Part shown: piece by piece, positions 1 through 7,390 of the stretch
How positions within the stretch are numbered: position 1 is the first letter of the stretch
How the letters are laid out: each line of letters begins with the position of its first letter
NCBI GenBank assembly: GCA_964618455.1
Contig: CAZUAQ010000068.1
Coordinates: 1 to 25,325, forward strand
Origin: CAZUAQ01 sp964618455
GTDB taxonomy: Bacteria; Planctomycetota; Phycisphaerae; UBA1845; PWPN01
Direction of reading: 5' to 3'
DNA: 25,325 bases
Notes under the pieces: model-generated
Seen by the model: only the letters and a program-made list of their open reading frames with translations
Database searches by the model: none
What the model was told of the DNA's origin: nothing
Translations under genes and position numbers: made by a program

Positions 1-96
1 TTGCCAGGGCTCGCCGTACGCCTTCATCAGCTTGTGCGTGCGGCGGAGGCGCTTCGGGTCGCGGATGTCGTAGCAGACCAGGTAGCAGCGGCGCAT
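1..96 (-). CDS. cas2: Cas2, N-terminal part (runs off the left edge)
   Basis: Cas2 is the small ferredoxin-fold dimer that bridges two Cas1 dimers in the spacer-integration complex. Only the first 32 residues are in the window. They start MRRCYLVCYDIRDPKRL, the typical first beta strand followed by the conserved acidic residue (D10) and the R-rich helix of Cas2. The ATG lies 8 bp after the stop codon of the Cas4-Cas1 gene and has a GAGGTG-like ribosome site just upstream, so the two are certainly co-transcribed. The missing C-terminus and any CRISPR array would lie beyond position 1. Family assignment is firm because of both sequence and neighbour. Confidence 0.93.
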   Translation of the reverse strand, partial: MRRCYLVCYDIRDPKRLRRTHKLMKAYGEPWQ

Positions 97-104
97 GGGA
101 CACC

Positions 105-1928
105 TCAGCGGGTCGTCAGGAATGCCAGCGTCGGCACCTCACCCAGGAGCCACGCGGCGATCAGGCGGGCGTGCAGCATGAGCATGCGGCGGTAGCTCAG
201 ACGGTAATCGAACACCGAGTGCGTCACTTCCGTGTCCATGCGGCGGCCATATGCAGCGAAGAACGCCTTACGGCCCGCGTCGGTCAATGCACATCCAGAA
301 GCGGTGTCGAGGAAGTGCCCCTCGGTTAACTCGCCGCGGTTGAATGCCGAGATGGCCACGGAGTCGGCGATCAACGGGCGAAACGGCTCCATGAGATCGA
401 GCGACATCGCGGGACGCCCGGGGCGCGTGGCATGCAAGGCGCCGAGCGTGGGTTCCAAGCTCGCCAATCGGCAGGCCGCGGTGCATTCGTTGGTCAGCAT
501 GGAGTAGCCGAAGGACAGAACGGCGTTGATCGGGTCCGGCGGTGGGCGGCGTTGGCGACCGTTGCCGTCGAACCGCGCGGCGATTTCCGTGACACCTTCC
601 TTGAACATGCCCGCGAAGTGCTTGAAGTAGATCGCGGCGGCGTTGCCTTCATGTCCGCGAAGTTCGTCCAACGTCGCAGCTCGACCGGCGGATGTGATGG
701 AATCCTGAAGATCGGCGGCTACGCGGGCCGGCAGATCGGCGTGGTTGCGCATCAGCAGCGTCCGCTGATTGGCGATCTTGGCCACCGTGACAGCGCGGGC
801 CAGTTCAAGCGCCCTTGCAGGCTGATCAAAGACGCGCACCTGAGCGGCACGGACCGCGGCGCTGGTCGGTCCGAGCGGATCCATCATGGCCGTCACCCGA
901 CCGGCGGCGGTGAGGAACGCAACAGGTACTTCCTGCTTGGCGAAGACACCCAGCGCTTGCGTCGAAAGCTGAACTGGGCCGACGACCGCGAGCGATTCGA
1001 TGTTGGCCAGCGGCAGGTCGCGAACGACTGCCCCGTCCTTGTCGGTGATGCGGATGGATTGGCCACGCACGCCAATGCGAATGCCTTCGCGCTGAAGCAC
1101 GACGTGGATGCCATCGTCGCGCGGCGGCCAGAGCTTGCGGGGCGCCATCTTTTGATCGATGGGCTGCCCGTCAGGGGTCAATGTCGTCAACCGCTGGTGG
1201 TTGATCTCATCGGGCAAGCAGATCGGCTGAAGCGAGCAGCGCGGGCAGCGCGGGTCGTTCACCAGCGGCGGCGGCCGCTGCCCCTCGGCCGTGCGCTTGG
1301 CCGCTTCGAGTTCCGCGAGCGCTTCGTGCCGTAAGCTGTCATCGACCTCTACGCGAAGACGAAGCCGTTCGGCTGCGTAATAGAGATAGGCTTCGGGCAC
1401 CGTGTACCCGGTGTCTTCCAGAAGCAGCACTTGGAGGCCGAGCTGCACGTGATCCGTCGGCCAGGGTTCGGGGCCGGGGATCAGCCGCGGCTCCTCCATA
1501 AGTTCGTCAACCGCTTCCTCTGGCTGACTGCTGCCGTTACGGCGAGGTCGGCCCTTGCGATATTCGACGGGAACCGCGACGTTGCCGTTGATCTCGGCGA
1601 GGTCGAGTGTCGCGGTCAAGCCCAGCCGCTCGCTGGTGAGTACCAGACTCCGAACTAATTGAGGCCGGTCGGGGTCGCCCTCACTCTGTTCAAGCTTCTC
1701 GGTCGTTTTGCGCCCGTAGGCCTTTTGCTTCTCGCAGGGCTGGGGTGCGCGCGCGCTGGGCCGATCCACGCGCCGATGTGTGCCCTTACCCTGCTCCGTG
1801 TCGGCGCTGGGCGCAAAGACGCCCTCGACGGTCATATAGTAAAAGAGGCGAGGGCAGTAGGCGTGCTCGGCGACGCCGCGAGTTGGCCAGAGTCCGTTTC
1901 CCATAAACATTTCATCGGGCGTCAGCAA
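105..1928 (-). CDS. cas4-cas1: Cas4-Cas1 fusion, CRISPR spacer acquisition nuclease/integrase
   Basis: This 607-residue protein joins Cas4 (about residues 1-240), which trims prespacers and selects the PAM, to Cas1 (about 268-607), the integrase. Cas4 shows the four Fe-S cysteines (C25, C228, C231, C237), a GTH histidine (H51), D109, an acidic residue E122 in PVEYRKG, and the VQLGLQ helix. Cas1 shows the metal ligands E427 (GHEGN), H499 (GALHATR) and D511/E514 (LDLMEPFRP). Both halves therefore look complete. Fusions of this layout are typical of type I-G (old I-U) systems, which is established knowledge of the family. One oddity is that the Cas4 E-x-K motif reads E-Y-R-K, with Arg where Lys is usual. 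It is the first gene of its leftward operon, so no effector gene lies directly upstream. Confidence 0.95.
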   Translation of the reverse strand: MLTPDEMFMGNGLWPTRGVAEHAYCPRLFYYMTVEGVFAPSADTEQGKGTHRRVDRPSARAPQPCEKQKAYGRKTTEKLEQSEGDPDRPQLVRSLVLTSERLGLTATLDLAEINGNVAVPVEYRKGRPRRNGSSQPEEAVDELMEEPRLIPGPEPWPTDHVQLGLQVLLLEDTGYTVPEAYLYYAAERLRLRVEVDDSLRHEALAELEAAKRTAEGQRPPPLVNDPRCPRCSLQPICLPDEINHQRLTTLTPDGQPIDQKMAPRKLWPPRDDGIHVVLQREGIRIGVRGQSIRITDKDGAVVRDLPLANIESLAVVGPVQLSTQALGVFAKQEVPVAFLTAAGRVTAMMDPLGPTSAAVRAAQVRVFDQPARALELARAVTVAKIANQRTLLMRNHADLPARVAADLQDSITSAGRAATLDELRGHEGNAAAIYFKHFAGMFKEGVTEIAARFDGNGRQRRPPPDPINAVLSFGYSMLTNECTAACRLASLEPTLGALHATRPGRPAMSLDLMEPFRPLIADSVAISAFNRGELTEGHFLDTASGCALTDAGRKAFFAAYGRRMDTEVTHSVFDYRLSYRRMLMLHARLIAAWLLGEVPTLAFLTTR

Positions 1929-2175
1929 AGGGATAATGACTTCCGAGGTTCACCCGGCACTAACGCCTCGGGGCATCCCTGCCGCCACTGGTCATATCAA
2001 TCTGTCAATTAAGAAATTACGGATGAATCAATTGTTCGCTTGACAGGTACCTAACATTACCCTTACGTTCGGGCAGAGCTATGGCGTTAATGTCGGCCGT
2101 AATCCAGCCCGGCGCAGACCGGTCCGTCCGGTACAGCCCGCCCTCGCGGGCGTCTTTGAATCAGGAGGACAGCTT
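1929..2175. promoter_or_regulatory. Divergent intergenic region between cas4-cas1 and the unknown pair
   Basis: This 247-bp gap separates head-to-head genes and must contain promoters for both directions. It is AT-richer than its surroundings at 2000-2065. TTGACAG occurs on the plus strand at 2040-2046 and, inverted, on the minus strand at 2002-2008, so two -35-like boxes face away from each other. No convincing -10 box stands 17 bp from either, so the promoter calls stay weak. The plus-strand gene has a strong AGGAGG at 2163-2168, 7 nt before its GTG. No CRISPR repeat or leader can be seen here. Confidence 0.4.
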
Positions 2176-3360
2176 GTGGCCAAATCGTTTGACCCACGAA
2201 AGGTACTGAAACAAATCGCCAATCCTCTGCTCCGTGAGTTTTTCACCAGGCGTAGCGAGCTCGAGGAAGTCCCATGGGACGATCTCACCGAGCACAAGAT
2301 CGAGCCCGTGTTCGAAGCGTGGCAGGCCCTTCCCGAACCACAGCAACTGGAGGTGCAGATCATTCTCCGGGACATCAACGAGCTGGCTGATCATCGAGGG
2401 ATCAGCGTGCTGATCGAGGAAATTAGCTGGCGTTGCCAGGAACGGCTTAAGGAGTTTCAGGCTCAAGTCAGTAGGGCCGACAAGGCCATGTGGGTGTATC
2501 TGAATGTCCCGCGGGCCTTTGACGAGGCAGCCATGTTCGCCCGCGCCGATGCGCTGGCAGCTGGCCGTTACTGGGAGAAACGCAACAGCCTGCCACGGCG
2601 TCCGATCGTCGTGGTTGAGGCGATGCGTCAGAGGTTGTCGGCAGCATTGACATCCTACTATGGTCCGGCGCAAATGCGCGGGCGGTTCTGTTCGATCGAG
2701 CACTACGCCCGCATAGGTGGCGCGGATTACTTCTTTGCCTATCTCGACGACTATCCCGATAAGCAGGTGGTGTTCGATGACAACGGCGAGTCACGTGTCC
2801 ACTCCGATCGCTATGCATTCGAGAACGTGTTCGTCTACAACCGCGACGACGGTTCGATGGAGATGTACGCGCCGGGCGGAAAGAAAGTGCGAACACCCCT
2901 GGAAGCGGCCTTCTGCAAGGCCGTGCTCGATGTAGACGTGGAGCCGGCCGACCCTCTGAGGCCGTCCTACCAGCTGGATCATCTGCTGACGCCGAATTTC
3001 CCCCTCCCCACGGATCCTGAGGACCGTGTCGAAGAAGCACGCATCACGCGCATCCGTCTGGCGCCCCGAGGCAGCGGCGGCTACGTCGAGATCAAGGCCG
3101 ATCCCAAGCGGCATCCCAATGATATTTATCACAAGATCGAGCGATGGCTGAAGTCAGAATGTATCACCCCGGAGGGCACGCGGGTGCTCCAGGTCACGTT
3201 TCGGCTGACGTTCCTGCATGAGGGTTCAGGCCGGCAGCCAACGCTGACGTTCGACGTATCGACGCCCGGTTCATGCAATCTGAAAAGCAAGCCGGATGAG
3301 CAACGGGAAGTCGGCGAGCGATGTCTGAAGCGCTGGGGTGTGGATAATGACGATGGATGA
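2176..3360 (+). CDS. Uncharacterised 394-aa protein, first gene of a two-gene operon
   Basis: I do not recognise a named domain. The GTG start is supported by AGGAGG 7 nt upstream. The first 110 residues look helical and acidic, with a PVFEAWQALPEPQQLEVQ stretch. A central part (about 165-245) is rich in aromatic residues and Asp (ADYFFAYLDDYPDKQVVFDD). The last 100 residues look like beta strands and end with SCNLK and CLKRWGV. No signal peptide or membrane segment is present. From memory, proteins with this LPE...FEAW start and LKRWG ending occur together with a partner like the next gene in varied bacteria, but I cannot confirm that here. It overlaps the next gene by a few bases, which suggests translational coupling. 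It may be a cargo gene, a host gene or an uncharacterised defence-linked gene; the sequence does not decide. Confidence 0.8.
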   Translation: MAKSFDPRKVLKQIANPLLREFFTRRSELEEVPWDDLTEHKIEPVFEAWQALPEPQQLEVQIILRDINELADHRGISVLIEEISWRCQERLKEFQAQVSRADKAMWVYLNVPRAFDEAAMFARADALAAGRYWEKRNSLPRRPIVVVEAMRQRLSAALTSYYGPAQMRGRFCSIEHYARIGGADYFFAYLDDYPDKQVVFDDNGESRVHSDRYAFENVFVYNRDDGSMEMYAPGGKKVRTPLEAAFCKAVLDVDVEPADPLRPSYQLDHLLTPNFPLPTDPEDRVEEARITRIRLAPRGSGGYVEIKADPKRHPNDIYHKIERWLKSECITPEGTRVLQVTFRLTFLHEGSGRQPTLTFDVSTPGSCNLKSKPDEQREVGERCLKRWGVDNDDG

Positions 3361-4318
3361 TCTGTTGCAGCTGATCCTCACCGCTGCTGACGATGAGGGG
3401 CGGTCGTTTGATCATGCGGAGGTCGCCACGTGGCCGATCGGTGGCATCGATTATTTTTGCAGGCTCGGCGTGCTGCGTATGTCCTCGGGCAGTCTCATGG
3501 CGCCTTGCCCCAATTGCAGTGACGGTCATATCGAACCTGTGACCATCCGCGCCGGCCCCGATGGTACCGAACGCTTCTACATCTGGTGCCCGGAGTCGCT
3601 TCGGACCGAAGTTGAGCCGGCGACATGTTCCTGTTGGGAAGTCGATCCAGACGGTCTGGCCAGTTTGGTGGCTGAGGCCATGAATCTCAATGGCAAGCCG
3701 AAACAGGTCGTCCCGAACCGACTGTGGCGACTGGGTCGGATCCCCTGGCGCGATACGACGCGGCAGGTCGTCTTCGCTCGACGTCTGGTCGAGGCGGACG
3801 CCTCATCCATCGCAGTGCATGTCGGGATAGGCGGTCGTGACATTGTGGTGGTTCCGAGGCACGTTCCAGATACTCGGGCCTGGCCTGGGATAGTCCCGGC
3901 TGTGATTGTGCTGAGTGACGTCATGTTGTGGGATGACGATCAGCCCGTTCTGGATGTTATGGCGATGGTCGAAGCCGTTGAAACTGCCGACAGTCTCGCC
4001 ACAACAACCGAAGCGATCGCGCTGGGGCCGACCGGAAAGAAAATGGTTCGGCAACAGGTGAAGGCCGAAATGAAGGGGCAACTCGAGGACGACGTCCTCG
4101 TAGCGGTTTACAAGACGTACGGGTCCGTTCGCAAGGCAGCCGAAGCCCTGACGAAGCAACTTGAGCGGACGATCACCAAGGACAAAGTTCAAGGGGCGGT
4201 CACTCGGGCCGGCGGAGCGAAGGCCCTGCGCGCCGAAATGGACACTGCTTCCTTCTCAAGATCTGTCGCGTCGCAGCGCCGCGACAGATCAAAAAAAATG
4301 GAGCAATACCGCAAGTAA
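3347..4318 (+). CDS. Uncharacterised protein with Cys-rich N-terminus and helix-turn-helix-like C-terminus
   Basis: The start is chosen at the ATG at 3347, which overlaps the previous gene and has GGGGTG 6 nt upstream; a GTG at 3338 and an ATG at 3353 are alternatives. At about residues 48-96 it has a zinc-ribbon-like pattern: CPNC, then WCPES, then CSCW. The middle part (about 120-210) has NRLWRLGRI and strand-rich segments. The C-terminal 70 residues contain AVYKTYGSVRKAAEAL, which looks like a Fis/homeodomain-type helix-turn-helix, followed by a basic tail. I recall a widespread uncharacterised family with Cys-rich start, WRLG motif and DNA-binding tail, but no function is established. With the previous gene it forms a coupled pair. 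DNA binding is inferred; the real role is unknown. Confidence 0.8.
   Translation: MTMDDLLQLILTAADDEGRSFDHAEVATWPIGGIDYFCRLGVLRMSSGSLMAPCPNCSDGHIEPVTIRAGPDGTERFYIWCPESLRTEVEPATCSCWEVDPDGLASLVAEAMNLNGKPKQVVPNRLWRLGRIPWRDTTRQVVFARRLVEADASSIAVHVGIGGRDIVVVPRHVPDTRAWPGIVPAVIVLSDVMLWDDDQPVLDVMAMVEAVETADSLATTTEAIALGPTGKKMVRQQVKAEMKGQLEDDVLVAVYKTYGSVRKAAEALTKQLERTITKDKVQGAVTRAGGAKALRAEMDTASFSRSVASQRRDRSKKMEQYRK
4260..4298 (+). repeat. 11-bp perfect inverted repeat followed by an A8 tract
   Basis: GATCTGTCGCG (4260-4270) and CGCGACAGATC (4280-4290) form a perfect stem with a 9-nt loop, directly followed by eight A residues (4291-4298). It lies inside the last codons of the preceding gene. It is not a rho-independent terminator for the plus strand, which would need a U tract, and on the minus strand the U tract would come before the stem. 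It could be an mRNA 3-prime structure, a protein-binding dyad or an edge of the phage segment. Confidence 0.6.
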
Positions 4319-4535
4319 TTAAGATCACATCACTTACGTCGCATCCGACACGTCTATCGCTGCCACGTCTCTTTGCGACAACGCGACACCGTGGGCCTCG
4401 GTCGAGGCCGTTTCGGCTCATAACCGGGCAGTCAGCGACCGCACCTGCGAGACTCACGACGCGTTGTCGTGACGCAGCCATTGACGTGCGTTCGGATGTC
4501 GGGCTCGGGAGCATGACGAGCGGCCTTGAGGCAAA
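4319..4535. other. Non-coding, dyad-rich gap at the likely phage left edge
   Basis: This 217-bp stretch contains no credible gene. It holds CGACAACGCG (4376-4385) matched by CGCGTTGTCG (4460-4469), a 10-bp inverted repeat 74 bp apart. Nested inside is GGCCTCG-GT-CGAGGCC (4394-4409), a perfect 7-bp dyad. The arrangement could fold into a branched RNA or be a binding or attachment site. A TTGACG at 4481-4486 has no -10 partner at normal spacing. Since the content changes from the unknown pair to phage genes here, it is the best place for a phage boundary, but no second attachment copy can be seen. Confidence 0.4.
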
Positions 4536-5117
4536 ATGGCCCGGTCCCACGACCTTCTCTCGACCCCGTACGCCAAGTCACTCATCAAGATCAAGGCCAG
4601 GCAACTCTGCCGTCGCGCCGATTTCAGTTCCTCCGATACGGAGGATCTGCATCAGCAGATGCGACATTACCTGCTGAAGGTCGCCCACTACTTCGATCCG
4701 GATCGGGCCTGTTTGGAGACATTCGTCGCCCGGGCGTTGGACTCGGCGGTGGCGATGATTCTGCGCGATCGGCGGCGCGTTAAGCGCCGGCTGGATCTGG
4801 AGTGCATTTCTCTCGAGGGCTCGCTCTGCGCGATGGAGGAGGATCCGACCTGCCTGTGGTCGCTCTTGTCGCCCGACGATCAGACGCGCCGCACCGGCAA
4901 CGCGCCGCAGGATCCTCTCGAGGAGATGGAGCGAGAGGAGGCTTTCGCGCATGCGATGAGTCGGCTGCATGACGACGATCGCGCCATTGCCGAACTGGTG
5001 GGCCTGTACGGCAAGGCGGGTGCCGCCCGGCGCTACGGCGTCTCTCGCCGCCAGGTGGACCATGCGCTGCGTCGGATGCGGCGACATTTCGAGGCGGCCG
5101 GTCTGGGCCACGATTGA
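4536..5117 (+). CDS. Sigma-70-like RNA polymerase sigma factor (phage-type)
   Basis: The 193-residue protein has the two-domain layout of an ECF-size sigma factor. Region 2 lies at about residues 20-86, with DLHQQMRHYLLKVAHYFDP and then ACLETFVARAL, ending in a basic RDRRRVKRR segment. This is the core-binding and -10-reading helix pattern. Region 4 lies at about 140-188 with a helix-turn-helix (GAARRYGVSRRQVDHALRRM). Between them is an acidic linker. No anti-sigma gene is adjacent. A GAGG at 4527-4530 sits just before the ATG. Placed first in the phage early operon, it may redirect host polymerase to phage promoters. It could also be a sigma-like transcription activator without full sigma activity. 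Family placement is by motif reading only. Confidence 0.78.
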   Translation: MARSHDLLSTPYAKSLIKIKARQLCRRADFSSSDTEDLHQQMRHYLLKVAHYFDPDRACLETFVARALDSAVAMILRDRRRVKRRLDLECISLEGSLCAMEEDPTCLWSLLSPDDQTRRTGNAPQDPLEEMEREEAFAHAMSRLHDDDRAIAELVGLYGKAGAARRYGVSRRQVDHALRRMRRHFEAAGLGHD

Positions 5118-5257
5118 GGCGGACAGCGCTTCGTTTTTCGGCATACATATCCAGAGCCGGACGTTCGGCGGGTTCCTGCTGCGGACAGGGAGGTCAGCGG
5201 CAGGGCCCGCTCCGAATGTCGACATCGATCGCCACACCGGCCCAGGGAGGCAACGCC
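5118..5257 (+). promoter_or_regulatory. Non-coding gap with promoter-like 16-nt motif (copy 1)
   Basis: In this 140-bp gap between the sigma-like gene and the next gene, TCGGCATACATATCCA occurs at 5138-5153. It is AT-rich against a GC-rich background and is repeated with one mismatch in the non-coding gap at 19923-19938. A shared phage promoter or regulator site is the simplest reading. The rest of the gap shows no other clear signal except the GGGAGG ribosome site at 5245-5250 for the next gene. Confidence 0.4.
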
Positions 5258-5554
5258 ATGTTCACCGACACGTACCGGTTCACGTTCGACAGTGCGATAC
5301 CGCTGGCCGAGGCCGAGGAAACGCTGCAACTGACGATTCTCGCGGCCGAGGGACTGTTCGGCGAGGCCGCCGTGCGGATGAACCTGAATTATCACGTCGT
5401 CGCCCGCCGGCGCATGTTCATGTTCGACGGCTCGACCGACGTGGGCAACGCGATCATTCGCATGTTCACAGCGTTGTTGATCCGTGCGTACGGTCGGGAT
5501 CAGTTCACGGTCCGTCGCGTGGGCGCCGCGGAACCGAGGGAGAAAGCAGCGTAA
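5258..5554 (+). CDS. Conserved 98-aa phage protein of unknown function
   Basis: The ATG at 5258 is preceded by GGGAGG at a good distance, which excludes the longer reading frame starting further upstream. The product begins MFTDTYRFTFD and has an alternating strand-helix-strand-helix pattern, with PLAEAEETLQLTILAAEGLFG (about 15-35) and GNAIIRMFTALLIRAYG (about 64-80). The small two-layer alpha/beta pattern resembles a ferredoxin-like fold, which is inference. I recall similar short proteins (TDTYRF...EGLFG...VDGTT) next to phage recombination genes, with no known role. Its stop codon overlaps the start of the nuclease gene (TAATG), so the two are translationally coupled and it probably belongs to the recombination operon. 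Confidence 0.8.
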   Translation: MFTDTYRFTFDSAIPLAEAEETLQLTILAAEGLFGEAAVRMNLNYHVVARRRMFMFDGSTDVGNAIIRMFTALLIRAYGRDQFTVRRVGAAEPREKAA

Positions 5555-6594
5555 TGACCGATTCCATCACGACCGACAAAAATGTTCTGACTTTCTCGGC
5601 ATTAAACATTTTCCGCAACTGCCCGCGGAAGTATCACCTTCGCTACCAGGAACATCTGCGCCGTCCCGAACGGCCGGAGGCCCTGGCCTTCGGCAGCGTG
5701 ATTCACGGCGCCCTGGAGCACTGGTACCGCAACGTTCATGACGAGAATCGCCTGCTGGCCGTGCTCGATCTCATCGACGATCAGTATCCCGATCGAGATC
5801 ACGACGAGGGGCAGCGTCATCTTTGGCACCTGACGCGGGCGATGATCGAAGGGTACGCAGCCCGTTACCCCGAGGAAACTTTCGATATTGTCGAAATCGA
5901 GAAGGAATTCACTGCCGACATTCGCAATCCCGAGACCGGCCGCCCCAGTCAGACGTTCGTCATGGCCGGCAAAGCGGACGGCATTGTCCGGCTCGAAGGT
6001 GAACTGTATCTGCTCGAACATAAAACAGCATCATCGATCACCGCCGATTACCTCGACAAACTGTGGACCGACACGCAGATCGCGTTGTATTCGCATTATC
6101 TGCGCGAAATCGGCTATCCGATCGTCGGCGTCATCTACAACATCCTGCTCAAAACTCGCCTGAAGCAACGAGAAGGTGAGACGCTCGAGGAGTACGAGAT
6201 CCGTAAGGCAACTCTGGCCGCCAAGAACAAATCAGGGCGATCCACCGCCCAGCGCCAGCTGCCGGAGACAGACACCGAGTTCCGCGCCCGCCTGGCGGAG
6301 TGGTATGGCAAACGAGAAGCATTCCACCGTGAACGCATTTATCTCTCCGCCGATCGCATGGCCATGCTTCAGGAGGAGGTTTGGGAGATCACGCAGCAGT
6401 ATCTCGACGCCCGCCGGCGCGGCAAGTGGCTGCTGAACACATCGCATTGTTTCGCGTTCCAGCGGGCGTGTGACTACCTGCCGCTCTGCCAGACGGGATT
6501 CAGTCCGAACGTGCGGGACAACCTGTACGAGATCGCGCCGCCCCATGAGGAACTGGCCGAAGTCACCGTCGGCGCGACCGACGACACGTTTTAA
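5554..6594 (+). CDS. Cas4/RecB-like PD-(D/E)XK exonuclease with Fe-S cluster
   Basis: The 346-residue protein carries the PD-(D/E)XK nuclease core: H51 (GSVIHGALEHW), D142 (AGKADG), E155-x-K157 (LEHKT) and Q175. It also has the four cysteines that bind a 4Fe-4S cluster in Cas4 and AddB nucleases: C23 (NCPRKY) near the start and C299, C306, C312 near the end. It is expected to resect or process DNA ends for phage recombination. It is coupled to the preceding 98-aa gene by TAATG and followed by the Sak4-like ATPase 13 bp later, the usual order in phage recombination operons. Despite the Cas4 resemblance it is unrelated in operon terms to the cas genes at the left edge. An exonuclease role with the neighbouring annealing/recombination ATPase is inferred from context. 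Confidence 0.88.
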   Translation: MTDSITTDKNVLTFSALNIFRNCPRKYHLRYQEHLRRPERPEALAFGSVIHGALEHWYRNVHDENRLLAVLDLIDDQYPDRDHDEGQRHLWHLTRAMIEGYAARYPEETFDIVEIEKEFTADIRNPETGRPSQTFVMAGKADGIVRLEGELYLLEHKTASSITADYLDKLWTDTQIALYSHYLREIGYPIVGVIYNILLKTRLKQREGETLEEYEIRKATLAAKNKSGRSTAQRQLPETDTEFRARLAEWYGKREAFHRERIYLSADRMAMLQEEVWEITQQYLDARRRGKWLLNTSHCFAFQRACDYLPLCQTGFSPNVRDNLYEIAPPHEELAEVTVGATDDTF

Positions 6595-6607
6595 CGGAGA
6601 CCACGAC

Positions 6608-7384
6608 ATGAGCATTGCACTGCCGACGGAGAAGACGACGCCGACACTCGATCTATCCTCTAAAACCATTTTGGTGTACGGCTGTCAAAAAATTGGGAAG
6701 AGCGAAATGGCGTCGCAGTTTCCCAACGCGCTCTTCTTCGAGTGCGAGCCGGGCCTCGGCGAACTCTCCGTCTACAAGGTGCCCACCTACACGTGGCCCG
6801 ACCTGCTGGACGCGTGCAAGCTCGTCGCGGCCGGCAACCACAACTTCAAAACGGTCGTCATCGACACGATCGATAACGCGTTCAAGTACTGCAGCGACTA
6901 CATCAACGCCAAGCACAACGTCGAGTACGAGGGCGATCTCGCCCACGGCAAGGGCTGGGCCTTCGTCAAGAACGAATGGCATCGCGTGCTCACACGGCTG
7001 GCCAGCCTGCCGGTCGGACTCGTGCTCATCAGCCACGCGGTGGACAAGCGCATCGAGACGCGCACCGGTGAATACACCAAGACGCAGCCTTCGCTGCCGG
7101 ATCGGGCCCGCCAGGTGGTGCTCGGCCTGGTCGACATGATCCTCTTCTGCGACACGATCGCGAAGAAGGATGAACAGGGCAACATCACCGTCCAGCGCGT
7201 GATCCGCACCAAACCCCATCCCACGTGGGAGGCCGGTGATCGCACCGGACGTCTGCCGGAGACGCTGCCGCTGGATTTCCACGCGTTTGCCGCCTGCTTC
7301 CAACCGAACACTCCCGCGGGCCGGGAACGTCCCGAGCCTGCCCCGTCCGCCCAGACGAACAATCCGTCCTCGAAAAAGGAGTAG
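6608..7384 (+). CDS. Sak4-like RecA-fold ATPase (AAA_24)
   Basis: The 258-residue protein has a P-loop, GCQKIGKS at residues 25-32, and a Walker B, TVVIDT at 82-87. The middle has HGKGWAFVKNEWHRVL and then LVLISHAVDK, the pattern of phage RecA-like single-strand annealing ATPases of the Sak4 type. The last 30 residues are Pro/Ser-rich and probably disordered. It starts 13 bp after the nuclease gene and is followed 6 bp later by the DUF669 gene. Sak4 proteins promote homologous pairing with help from a phage single-strand binding protein, which matches the next gene. Assignment rests on motifs and gene order. Confidence 0.85.
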   Translation: MSIALPTEKTTPTLDLSSKTILVYGCQKIGKSEMASQFPNALFFECEPGLGELSVYKVPTYTWPDLLDACKLVAAGNHNFKTVVIDTIDNAFKYCSDYINAKHNVEYEGDLAHGKGWAFVKNEWHRVLTRLASLPVGLVLISHAVDKRIETRTGEYTKTQPSLPDRARQVVLGLVDMILFCDTIAKKDEQGNITVQRVIRTKPHPTWEAGDRTGRLPETLPLDFHAFAACFQPNTPAGRERPEPAPSAQTNNPSSKKE

Positions 7385-7390
7385 ACACCA

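Noticed and set aside
4260..4298. Rho-independent terminator after the unknown pair
   Set aside because: The stem is followed by A residues, not T, on the plus strand; on the minus strand the T run precedes the stem.
4291..4677. Programmed frameshift on the A8 tract extending the unknown protein into 4319-4677
   Set aside because: The alternative frame is open but its product is low in hydrophobic residues, unlike a folded protein, and runs into the sigma-like gene in another frame.
5554..6594. Reading the Cas4-like nuclease as a CRISPR cas4 gene
   Set aside because: It is in a phage recombination operon beside Sak4 and DUF669, and the CRISPR locus already has its own Cas4 fused to Cas1.
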